Of a stretch of 64,000 nucleotides of DNA, positions 11,947 through 19,776 are shown in pieces. The notes under the pieces are model-generated. The model was not told the origin of the DNA, did not search any database, and was given only the letters and a program-made list of their open reading frames with translations. The stretch comes from Myxococcales bacterium. Its GTDB lineage: Bacteria > Myxococcota_A > Polyangia > Polyangiales > Polyangiaceae. The DNA lies in NCBI GenBank assembly GCA_016191785.1, contig JACPVJ010000016.1, positions 208,393 to 272,392 of the forward strand. Direction: 5' to 3'. Position 1 is the first letter of the stretch. Each line of letters opens with the position of its first letter. A program made the translations under genes and the position numbers.

Positions 11947-14445
11947 TCAGTATTTCACTATCACGGACCGCGGCCCACTTTGGACCTTGATCAGGAGCAC
12001 GCCTTGCTCGAAGGCCCAGCCCGAGGCCTTGGCCTCGAGGGCCGCGAGGCCGCCGGCGTTCTCGAGCGGCTGCCCGCCTTCCGTCACCTCGCTCGGCGCC
12101 TTGGCCATGCCGATGCGCTCGAAGACCACGCCGTGCTCGAGCTCGCTGCCGTCTTGCTTGGCGAGGCGCAAGCTCGAGCCCAGGTCTTCTTGCTCGAGCT
12201 TGGTGCCATCGAACAGCTCGAACGTGCTGGCGGGGCCGGGGGCGATGCGTGCCCAGAGCACGCCGGGCGTGGTGGCGTACGAATCCACCGAGGGGTCGGT
12301 GGTCGGGCTGAGGGTGTCGATCGTCGGGCGGAGCAACGGCACGATGCCGCCCCGCTTCAAGAACAACGGCAGGGTGCCGAGCGGCGCTGCCACGGTCACG
12401 TGTTTCCCGCCAGTGAACGCCTTGCCCGTCCACCAGTCGAGCCACTCGCCCTCGGGCAACAGCACGTCGCGGGACGTCTTGCCCTGCTCGACCACCGGCG
12501 CCACGAGCAGGACGTCCCCGAGCAGAAAGGTGTCGTCGGGGTGCTCGCCCAGCTCGGGGTGCGCGAGCCCGAGGGCGCGCTGGATGGGGCGACCGTCGAC
12601 CTTCAGGCGCTTGGCGTAGGTCCAGATGTACGGGAACAGCCGCAAGTGCAGCCGCGTGTACGAGCGGTACCAGCCGAGCATCTCCGCATCGAAGCCGTTC
12701 TCGGCGGTGGGCTCCCAGGCGACGTCGTTCGTGCTGGTGCCGATCTGCATCACTGGCGAGAGCGCGGTGACCTGGAACCAGCGCGTGAACAGCTCCTTGT
12801 TCGGCGGCGAATGGCGATAGCCGCCGGTGTCCGAGCCGAAGAACGGGAAGCCCGAGGGGCCGAGGGAGAGACCGGCGATCAGCGCCGCCGGTAGGCCGCC
12901 CACCGCGCCCGACTTCTTTCCGTCGATCGTGATCTGTTCGCCGTGTTTGGCGAAGCTCGCGTCCAGGTCACCCGGCCAGATCACCGACACGTTCTTCTGG
13001 TCGCCGTACGTCCCGCCGCGGCACAGCAAGAAATGCCCCTCGTCTTCCAAGAGCTCGGCGTAGGCCGAATGATAGAACAGCGGAAACCGCGCGTGCATGG
13101 TGCGCTCGTCGCTGCCGTCGGCGAACTTCCAGACGTTGCGGGCGCCGAAGATCCCCGGGACCACGTCCTCGCCGTAGTCGAGCTTGAAGCCTTCGATCCC
13201 CAGGTCCACGTACTTCTGGATCCGGCTCTGCCACCACGCGAACGCTTCGGGGTGGGTCAGGTCGATGGGCTTGCCCCACTTGTTGAGCAAGATCCCGGTC
13301 TGCTTCGGGTAGTAGCCCTTGTCCGTGGCTTCGTCCCGAAGGCTCTGGGTGCTCGGATCCTTCTCGTCGAGGTAGGGCGTGTGCCAGAGCGCCATGCGGA
13401 AGCCCAGCGCGTGGGCCTTGGCGATCATCGCCGGGGCGTCGGTGAACTTCTTCGGGTCGAAGTCGAAGGTGTTCACGCCGGTGGCGTAGGGGCGGTCGAT
13501 CCAGATCGCGCTGGTGGCCAGATCGAGCGTGCGCATCGCGGTCAGATCTGCCTCGACCTGCGATTGGTCGTCGTTCTCGTCGCGCCAGACCAGCGGGCCG
13601 AGCCCCCAGCGGGCTGGCAACCGGGGGTAGCCGGTGACCTCGTAGTAGTGGCGCGTGACGTCCAGGGGGTGCCCCGCCGAAAACAGGTGGAACGCGAGCC
13701 CCTCGGCGCTGGCCAGACCCGTGCCGAAGGTCGCCGCGACGCGCGCGGGATCCGCTTTGGCCACGTCGAACGCGGCAGGGTAGGGGTTCTCGACGAACAG
13801 CCCGAACCCGCGGGTCCCGGTCACGAACGGGATCGGGACGTGCGCTTCGTTGTTGGTGCTCTCCAGCGCGCCGGTGGCTTCGAGCTGCATCGCCCGCACC
13901 TTGCCCCGGTGATTCACGCTGTCGAAGTACTCGCCGAGCCCGTAGAACGCCTCGTCGGCGCCGACCTTGGCCGACAGGCCGAGATAGGCCAGCCGGTCGG
14001 CGTCGAGGGGGCGCAGCGTGGCGCGGAACCGATCGTCCGCGGCGACCGACAGCTCGACCTCCGACTCGAAGCCCCCGCTGTGACGCACGCGCAGCGTGAC
14101 CGAGGTCTCGGTGCTCTGCGTCACGGACAGCCGGCCGCCCCGATGCCAGGCGAGGCCCTCCGGCTCGTTCGCGGCCGGGTCCTGGTTCATCAGCGGGGCG
14201 GGATCGTAGTTCGCCGAGTCGTCCACTTCGGCCACGCTCCCGAGCACGAAGGCGTCGGCGGGGAGCGTGAGGACGGTCAGATCTCCGCGGCGCAGCTCGA
14301 TCGAGCCCCGACCGGTGTCGATGTCGATCGTGGTGTCGCCGGCGGTCAGCGTGACCGTCTGTGGCGCGGGGCCGCCGCGCTCTTCGCCATCCGAACAACC
14401 CAGAGTCGCGAGCAGCACGAAGGCGAGCAGGAGCCGGGAGCGCAC
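11947..14445 (-). CDS. GH31-family glycosidase lipoprotein
   Basis: 832 residues with a lipoprotein signal (LLATLGC, Cys17). The barrel shows the GH31 nucleophile segment FKLDYGED (Asp423), the probable acid/base in IWPGDLDAS (Asp493), WHTPYLDE, and the late GSDTGGY motif. The N-terminal beta domain and C-terminal beta sheets expected of the family are present. GH31 members are alpha-glucosidases, alpha-xylosidases and related transglycosidases; specificity cannot be read here. Lipid anchoring suggests it acts on external alpha-glycans at the cell surface or in the periplasm. Its stop lies seven bases from the PilT-like start on the same strand, so read-through is possible, though a functional link is not evident. 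Confidence 0.92.
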   Translation of the reverse strand: MRSRLLLAFVLLATLGCSDGEERGGPAPQTVTLTAGDTTIDIDTGRGSIELRRGDLTVLTLPADAFVLGSVAEVDDSANYDPAPLMNQDPAANEPEGLAWHRGGRLSVTQSTETSVTLRVRHSGGFESEVELSVAADDRFRATLRPLDADRLAYLGLSAKVGADEAFYGLGEYFDSVNHRGKVRAMQLEATGALESTNNEAHVPIPFVTGTRGFGLFVENPYPAAFDVAKADPARVAATFGTGLASAEGLAFHLFSAGHPLDVTRHYYEVTGYPRLPARWGLGPLVWRDENDDQSQVEADLTAMRTLDLATSAIWIDRPYATGVNTFDFDPKKFTDAPAMIAKAHALGFRMALWHTPYLDEKDPSTQSLRDEATDKGYYPKQTGILLNKWGKPIDLTHPEAFAWWQSRIQKYVDLGIEGFKLDYGEDVVPGIFGARNVWKFADGSDERTMHARFPLFYHSAYAELLEDEGHFLLCRGGTYGDQKNVSVIWPGDLDASFAKHGEQITIDGKKSGAVGGLPAALIAGLSLGPSGFPFFGSDTGGYRHSPPNKELFTRWFQVTALSPVMQIGTSTNDVAWEPTAENGFDAEMLGWYRSYTRLHLRLFPYIWTYAKRLKVDGRPIQRALGLAHPELGEHPDDTFLLGDVLLVAPVVEQGKTSRDVLLPEGEWLDWWTGKAFTGGKHVTVAAPLGTLPLFLKRGGIVPLLRPTIDTLSPTTDPSVDSYATTPGVLWARIAPGPASTFELFDGTKLEQEDLGSSLRLAKQDGSELEHGVVFERIGMAKAPSEVTEGGQPLENAGGLAALEAKASGWAFEQGVLLIKVQSGPRSVIVKY

Positions 14446-14469
14446 GCGGGGAGCATAACTGAATCGCGG

Positions 14470-15204
14470 TCAGAGGTCGTCGCACAGCGGATCGTCGTCC
14501 GGGCACGTCGGGGGCCGCGACCGCGGCCGCGCGGGGAGGGAAGGTGCCGGCTGCTCTTTCGGTGAAGCACGGAGACCGGCGAGCATCGCCGCCTCGAACC
14601 CGGGCGGTGGCGGCGCCGCCGCGCTGTCCGGCTCGCGCAGCGGGTCGGGGTGGCTCGGAGCCCGACGCACGAAAACGAACGGGTACCGGACCTGCACCCA
14701 CCCGCCGGCCGCCGGGAACTTCAGCTCGAACGCGCGCTCGAGCACGCAACGGCGCACGGTCCGACTCGGCAGCGTGGTCTCCGCCTCGGCAGCGTGCGCG
14801 ACGGTTCCGTCCGGACCGATCGCGAGATCGACCACGACCCGCCCCTCGGCGTGGGGAGCGCGCCGAGAGCAGCCGCGGAAGCGACCCGCGCTCTTTCGAA
14901 TCGTGAACCTGACACTGTCGGCCGGGAGCCGGGACCCGCGCGAGCCCGGCTGCGGCTCCGGCGGCTCGCGAACGAGCGAGGCAATCGGAGCAAGCTCGGC
15001 CGGATCCGGCGGGGCCGGCGAGAGCGTGGGCGAGAGGGCCGCCGCGCGGATCGCGGCGCGTAGCGCCGAGCTTGGCGGCGTTCGGGGTACGTTCGCTGGC
15101 ATCACGTGAGGAACGGGGCTCTGGACCGTAGACCGGGGTGTGATCGGCGCGGCGCCGCAACCGGCGGCGAGCGCCACCCAGACTCCGGCAAAGGCGCGTC
15201 GCAT
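14470..15204 (-). CDS. AgmX/TonB-type C-terminal domain lipoprotein
   Basis: 244 residues. The N-terminus VWVALAAGCG fits a lipoprotein signal. Residues 95-180 match the AgmX/PglI-type domain common in myxobacteria: IRKSAGRFRGC, GRVVVDLAIGPDG, a VRRCVLE segment and GGWVQVRYPFVF. The domain resembles TonB C-termini and its two conserved Cys are present. The tail is Pro/Ser-rich with an acidic DDDPLCDDL end. It is likely an envelope protein associated with motility or transport complexes; the partner is unknown. Confidence 0.8.
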   Translation of the reverse strand: MRRAFAGVWVALAAGCGAAPITPRSTVQSPVPHVMPANVPRTPPSSALRAAIRAAALSPTLSPAPPDPAELAPIASLVREPPEPQPGSRGSRLPADSVRFTIRKSAGRFRGCSRRAPHAEGRVVVDLAIGPDGTVAHAAEAETTLPSRTVRRCVLERAFELKFPAAGGWVQVRYPFVFVRRAPSHPDPLREPDSAAAPPPPGFEAAMLAGLRASPKEQPAPSLPARPRSRPPTCPDDDPLCDDL

Positions 15205-15243
15205 CGAGTCGTCTCCGACACCGACCCCCCGCGCGAGTTCCCG

Positions 15244-15548
15244 TCAGGGCGGGAGTCGGTCGAGGAAATCGCCGAGGGCCGCGGCGAAGGCCGCGGGGTT
15301 CTCGATGCAAGGCAGGTGTCCGGCGTCCGGGATCCGAACCAGCTCGGCGCCGGCGATGCGACGGGCCATCGCCTCTGCCTCGGCCGGAGGCGTCAGCGCG
15401 TCGCTGGCGCCGACCACCACCAGACTGGGGCACGCGCGCGCCACATTCCGCAGTGGAGCGGGAAGGCGTGGAGCAACAGGACCGAACGCTCACCGCGCCC
15501 CGTGTCTTCGTAGTGAAGGCTCGACCCGTCGATCTCGATGCCGGGCAC
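15244..15548 (-). pseudogene. Alpha/beta hydrolase remnant with internal deletion and frameshift
   Basis: Reading from GTG 15548, the first 36 codons are a typical hydrolase N-terminus (LHYEDTGRGERSVLLLHAF). The sequence then jumps, in another frame, to the C-terminal core (SLVVVGASDALTPP...DAGHLPCIENP), which holds the acid and His of the catalytic triad and ends at 15244. The roughly 130 residues between them, including the nucleophile elbow GxSxG, are missing. The junction lies in a GCGCGCGC run near 15430-15440. It follows the sigma factor gene by 17 bases, so it was probably the second gene of that operon. Confidence 0.8.
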
Positions 15549-15565
15549 CGGGGCTCACTCCACCT

Positions 15566-16390
15566 TCACAAAGCGCCGAGCGCGGCCCGCATCTGACGGG
15601 CGACCAACTGCTTGATCTCGTCGGGCACCTCGGGCGCCGGGCACGACTGGCACAGCGACAGCGCGCGGCGGAGGGAGTCGCACCGTGCCGAACAGCGCGG
15701 GCAAGCGGCAACGTGCCGCTCCATCTCGTGACAAAGCTCGGCGCTCACGTCGTCTTCCATGTGGCGCGACAAGAGCTCGACCACGTCGGGGCAGCCCGCC
15801 TGGGGCGGCGCCTCGGGCTCTGGGGACAAGAGCGGCGCCAGTCGCTCGCGAACCTGGGCCCGCGCCCGGTGCAGGCGGCTCTTGACCGCCTCGACGCTCA
15901 GGCCGAGCACCGTGCCGACCTCGGGGGCGGTCAGCCCCTCGACGTCCCGCAAGATCAGCACCTCGCGGTAGATCGGTTCGAGCGCGTCGATGGCGCGCTC
16001 GAGCTCGATCTCGATCTCGCGCGCCGCGGCCTGTTCGTCCGGCGCCCGAGCGTCGACCAGCTGCGGCACGCCCTCGGCGCGAAGCGCGTGGAGCGGTTCC
16101 ATGGCGCTGGGCTCACCCACGTTCTTGCGACGCTGCTTGATGCAAAACGACCGAGCGATGGTGTAGAGCCACGTCGAGAGCGAGCTCTGGCCCCGGAACG
16201 CGCCCAGGTTCTTCGCTGCCGCCAGCAACGTGTCCTGCACGACCTCTTCGGCGTCGTGCTCGTGCCGGCACATCTTCATCCCAAAGCGGTAGATGCTGGG
16301 CGAGTAGCGGTTGATGAGCTCGGTGAGCGCGGCCTCGTCGCCGCGCTGGGCGGCTTCGAGCAGGGCGCGCTCGTCCGTCGGTTCGGCCAT
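15566..16390 (-). CDS. ECF-type sigma factor with C-terminal zinc-finger anti-sigma-like domain
   Basis: 274 residues. Sigma region 2 spans about 20-88 (DAEEVVQDTLLAA, STWLYTIAR) and region 4 about 128-182 (YREVLILRDVEGLTAPEVG, EAVKSRLHRAR). Residues 198-250 carry H226xxxC230xxC233 plus further Cys, as in the zf-HC2/ZAS fold of anti-sigma factors. Having both parts in one chain suggests self-control, possibly by redox or zinc. The ATG at 16390 was chosen over upstream in-frame ATGs because region 2 begins normally from it and the rest would overlap the divergent nadE start. No separate anti-sigma gene is nearby. Confidence 0.92.
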   Translation of the reverse strand: MAEPTDERALLEAAQRGDEAALTELINRYSPSIYRFGMKMCRHEHDAEEVVQDTLLAAAKNLGAFRGQSSLSTWLYTIARSFCIKQRRKNVGEPSAMEPLHALRAEGVPQLVDARAPDEQAAAREIEIELERAIDALEPIYREVLILRDVEGLTAPEVGTVLGLSVEAVKSRLHRARAQVRERLAPLLSPEPEAPPQAGCPDVVELLSRHMEDDVSAELCHEMERHVAACPRCSARCDSLRRALSLCQSCPAPEVPDEIKQLVARQMRAALGAL

Positions 16391-16448
16391 GGCCGGCGAA
16401 GCCTGCCAGCTTGACAGCCCGGGCGGAAGCGCGACGATGGGGCCCGCC

Positions 16449-18443
16449 ATGCGCCTGGTCAAAGTCGCTGCCGCCACGCTGAATCAGACGCCGCTCGACT
16501 GGGCAGGCAACACCCGGAACATCTTGACCGCGCTGGAGCGAGCCCGAGCGGCCGGCGTGGGCATCCTGTGTCTGCCCGAGCTCTGCATCTCCGGGTACGG
16601 GTGCGAAGACATGTTCCTGTCGCCGTCCGTCCTGGCGACCAGCCTCGAGGTGCTGAGCGAGCTAGCGCCGCACACCCATGGCCTCGTGGCGAGCTTCGGC
16701 CTGCCGGTCTTGCACAACAAGGCCGTGTTCAACGCCTGCGCGCTGGTGGCGGACGGCCGGCTTCGCGGCTTCGTGGCCAAGCGCGCGCTGGCCGGGGACG
16801 GGATCCACTACGAGCCGCGCTGGTTCAAGCCCTGGCCTCGCGGAAAGCGCGGCCTGACGCGGGTCGGGGGGGCCGAGGTGCCGATCGGTGACGTGCACTT
16901 CGAGTGCGGCGCGATCAAGATCGGCTTCGAGATCTGCGAAGACGCGTGGATCGCGCAACGCCCCGGGGCCGAGCTGGCGCTCGACGCGGTGGACGTGATC
17001 CTGAACCCGTCGGCCAGCCACTTTGCCTTCGGCAAGAAAGAGGTGCGCCGTCGGCTGGTGCTCGAGGGCTCACGCGCGTTCGGCGTGACGTACGTCTACG
17101 CGAACTTGGTGGGCAACGAGGCCGGTCGAGCCATCTACGACGGCGATGCGCTGATCGCCTCGGGGGGGCGCCTCTTGGCGTCGTCCGAGAGGTTTTCGTT
17201 CGCCGACGTCTCGATGATCTCGGCCACTGTCGACGTGGATCTGACCCGCAGTCGCCACGGCTGGCTTTCGAGCTTCCACCCACAGGTCGAGTCCGAGCCG
17301 GGAGAGTGCGTGAGCGTGCCGCACGAGTTCCCGAGCGCGGGCGTGGCCGCGACCCGCCTCACGGAACCCGCTTGGGAGTCGGGGCCGGCCCTGAAGGAAG
17401 AAGAGTTCGCCCGTGCGGTGTCGCTCGGTCTCTTCGATTACCTGCGCAAGAGCCGCTCGCAGGGCTTCGTGATCTCGCTCTCGGGCGGCGCGGACTCGAG
17501 CGCGGTCGCCTGCCTGGTGGCGATGGCCCTCGGGTTCGCAGCGCGCGAGCTGGGGCTCGAGGGGGCCCGGCTGAAGCTCGAGCACGTGAAGGGGGTCGCC
17601 GAGTGCAACGACCTTCCGGGCCTCGTGCGGCGGCTCTTGACCACGGCCTATCAGGCCACTCGGCACAGCGGCTCGGTGACCCGGGCGGCGGCGCGCAGCG
17701 TGGCCGAGGCGCTCGGGGCGAAGCACGTCGAGCTCGACGTCGACGCGCTGGTCGAGGCCTATCGGTATCTGGCCGAGGGGGCCCTCGGGCGCGAGCTCGG
17801 CTGGGAGCAAGACGACATCGCGCTGCAGAACATCCAGGCGCGCGTGCGCGCGCCCGGCGTGTGGCTCTTGGCCAACGTCACCGGTTCGCTGCTCCTCGCG
17901 ACCAGCAATCGCTCGGAAGCCGCGGTCGGGTACGCAACCATGGACGGTGACACCGCCGGCGGTCTCAGCCCGATTGCCGGGATCGACAAGGCGTACCTCC
18001 GGAGTTGGCTCCGCTGGCTCGAGGCCGAGGGCCCCGCCGGGCTCGGTCCCATCCCGGCGCTCTCGGCGGTGAACCAGCAGCAGCCGACCGCCGAGCTTCG
18101 GCCAGCCGCCCAGCACCAGACCGACGAAGGCGACCTCATGCCATACGTGTTGCTCGACGCCATCGAGCGAGCGGCCATCCGCGACAAGCGTTCGCCGCTC
18201 GAGGTCTGGGAGCTGATGCGAGCCGAGTTCCCGGCCTACGAGGCGCAGCAGCTGGTGACCTGGATCATCCGCTTCTTCCGGCTGTTCAGCCGGAACCAGT
18301 GGAAGCGTGAGCGCTATGCGCCGAGCTTCCACCTGGACGACGAGAGCCTCGACCCCAAGACCTGGTGCCGTTTCCCCATCCTGAGCGGCGGGTTCGAGCG
18401 CGAGCTGGCCGAGCTTGCCGCCCACACGGACAAGCGCTCATGA
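16449..18443 (+). CDS. nadE: Glutamine-dependent NAD+ synthetase
   Basis: 664 residues. Residues 1-290 form the nitrilase-type glutaminase with catalytic Glu44 (LPELC), Lys111 (FVAKRA) and Cys163 (EICEDAW). Residues 325-640 form the synthetase domain with PP-loop SGGADSS at 345-351. It makes NAD+ from deamido-NAD, ATP and glutamine in the cytoplasm; the fused glutaminase frees it from ammonia, as in the long mycobacterial type. The start ATG at 16449 gives the normal nitrilase N-terminus; ATG 16437 is an alternative. It is the first of three overlapping genes. Confidence 0.96.
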   Translation: MRLVKVAAATLNQTPLDWAGNTRNILTALERARAAGVGILCLPELCISGYGCEDMFLSPSVLATSLEVLSELAPHTHGLVASFGLPVLHNKAVFNACALVADGRLRGFVAKRALAGDGIHYEPRWFKPWPRGKRGLTRVGGAEVPIGDVHFECGAIKIGFEICEDAWIAQRPGAELALDAVDVILNPSASHFAFGKKEVRRRLVLEGSRAFGVTYVYANLVGNEAGRAIYDGDALIASGGRLLASSERFSFADVSMISATVDVDLTRSRHGWLSSFHPQVESEPGECVSVPHEFPSAGVAATRLTEPAWESGPALKEEEFARAVSLGLFDYLRKSRSQGFVISLSGGADSSAVACLVAMALGFAARELGLEGARLKLEHVKGVAECNDLPGLVRRLLTTAYQATRHSGSVTRAAARSVAEALGAKHVELDVDALVEAYRYLAEGALGRELGWEQDDIALQNIQARVRAPGVWLLANVTGSLLLATSNRSEAAVGYATMDGDTAGGLSPIAGIDKAYLRSWLRWLEAEGPAGLGPIPALSAVNQQQPTAELRPAAQHQTDEGDLMPYVLLDAIERAAIRDKRSPLEVWELMRAEFPAYEAQQLVTWIIRFFRLFSRNQWKRERYAPSFHLDDESLDPKTWCRFPILSGGFERELAELAAHTDKRS

Positions 18444-19117
18444 GCGACTACCCGCGGCCGGCTCTCGCCGCGGACGTCGTGGCGCTCGGCTTCGACGGCA
18501 GTGAGCTGTTCGTTCTGCTGATTCAGCGGGAACACGAGCCTTTCGCCGGCAGCTGGGCGCTGCCCGGCGGCTTCGTGGAACCGAGCGAGAGCGCGGAACA
18601 GGCGGCGTTGCGCGAGCTCACCGAAGAGACCGGCCTGACCGACGTCTCGGTCGAGCAACTCCACACGCTCAGCCAACCCGGCCGCGACCCGCGGGGCTGG
18701 GTGGTCAGCGTGGCGCACCTGGCGCTCTTGCGCATGGCCGACCATCCTCCGGCCGCCGGCGACGACGCGCGTCGAGCCGAGTGGGTACCGGTGAAGCGAG
18801 CCAAGGCTCTGGCCTTCGACCACGGGCTCGCCCTCGAGCGCGCCCTCGCCCGGATCCGCGCCCGAGCCGAGCGTTTCCCGTTCGGGGCGGAGCTCTTGCC
18901 CGAGAAGTTCACGCTGCGTGATCTCGAGGCACTCCACCGCGCCGTGCTCGGCGAGGACCTCGACCGGCGCAACTTCCGCAAGCGAGTCCGCTCGTGGGCT
19001 GCGCTGGTGCCGCTCGACGAACGCGAGACGGGCGTGCGTCACCGCCGTGCCCGGTTCTTTCGCTTCGACGGGCGCCGCCTGCGCCCCTTCGTCCGGGCCG
19101 AGACGGGCGAATCGTGA
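18440..19117 (+). CDS. NrtR-like Nudix protein with intact Nudix box
   Basis: 225 residues. The Nudix box is exact at residues 44-66 (G-x5-E-x7-REL-x-EE-x-GL). Residues 150-222 look like the winged-helix tail of NrtR proteins (LPEKFTLRDLEALHRAVLG, FRKRVRSW). NrtR is a repressor of NAD genes that binds ADP-ribose-type ligands, usually with a degraded Nudix box. Here the catalytic pattern is complete, so the protein may hydrolyse ADP-ribose, regulate, or both. It overlaps the nadE stop by ATGA, which strongly supports a role in NAD metabolism. Confidence 0.9.
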   Translation: MSDYPRPALAADVVALGFDGSELFVLLIQREHEPFAGSWALPGGFVEPSESAEQAALRELTEETGLTDVSVEQLHTLSQPGRDPRGWVVSVAHLALLRMADHPPAAGDDARRAEWVPVKRAKALAFDHGLALERALARIRARAERFPFGAELLPEKFTLRDLEALHRAVLGEDLDRRNFRKRVRSWAALVPLDERETGVRHRRARFFRFDGRRLRPFVRAETGES

Positions 19118-19776
19118 ACACCGAAGAGCTGTGCGAGCGCGAGCTGCCGGGGCTCTTGGCCCAGGCCAGGGAGCACTTCGACGACGACCCAGGTCACGAC
19201 GCCCAGCACGCGCTCCGCGTCGCGCGCTGGACGTTGCGCCTGACTCGCGGCGAGGTGCCGGCCCGCTTGGCACTGGCGGCGGCGGTGCTCCACGACGTCG
19301 TCAACCTCCCCAAGGACTCGGCGGAGCGCTCGAAGGCGAGCGAGCGCTCGGCCCAGGTCGCTCGTGAGTGGCTGCCCCGATGGGGCTTTTCGGCCCACGA
19401 GACCGAGCTGGTGGCGGAGGCGATCCGCGATCACAGCTACAGCCGCGGCGCGACGCCTCGCACTCTTTTGGGCTCTGCGCTGCAAGACGCCGACCGGCTC
19501 GAAGCCCTGGGGGCGCTCGGGTTGATGCGTTGCCTTTCCGCCGGCGCTCGCATGCAGGCGCGCTTCTTCCATCCGACCGACCCTTGGGCCACAGCGCGCC
19601 CGCTCGACGATCGAAACTACTCGGTGGACCACCTGTTCACCAAGCTCTTGGGGCTGGCCGAGGGCATGACCACCGAAGAGGGGCGGCGCGAAGCGCAGCG
19701 ACGCGTGGCGTTCTTGCGCGAGTTTCTCGGGGCCTTGGCCAGCGAGCTCGAGACACCGCTCACGGATGGACGATGA
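19114..19776 (+). CDS. HD-domain phosphohydrolase
   Basis: 220 residues from GTG, overlapping the Nudix stop by GTGA. HD-type metal ligands: His32 (HDAQHALRV), His60-Asp61 (VLHDVVNL), His near 99 (IRDHSY) and Asp in LQDADRLEALG. The C-terminal FFHPTDPW and LDDRNYSVDHLF segments resemble the YedJ-type small HD proteins that act on nucleotides or phosphates. Third gene of the nadE operon, so an NAD-related nucleotide is a plausible substrate, but that is inference. Its end overlaps the convergent L,D-transpeptidase gene by 17 bases. Confidence 0.88.
   Translation: MNTEELCERELPGLLAQAREHFDDDPGHDAQHALRVARWTLRLTRGEVPARLALAAAVLHDVVNLPKDSAERSKASERSAQVAREWLPRWGFSAHETELVAEAIRDHSYSRGATPRTLLGSALQDADRLEALGALGLMRCLSAGARMQARFFHPTDPWATARPLDDRNYSVDHLFTKLLGLAEGMTTEEGRREAQRRVAFLREFLGALASELETPLTDGR

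Noticed and set aside
12968..15493. Reverse-strand frame of 841 codons covering the GH31 N-terminus and the AgmX-type gene
   Set aside because: Arg-rich shadow in the wrong frame; the proper frames show signal peptides and domains.
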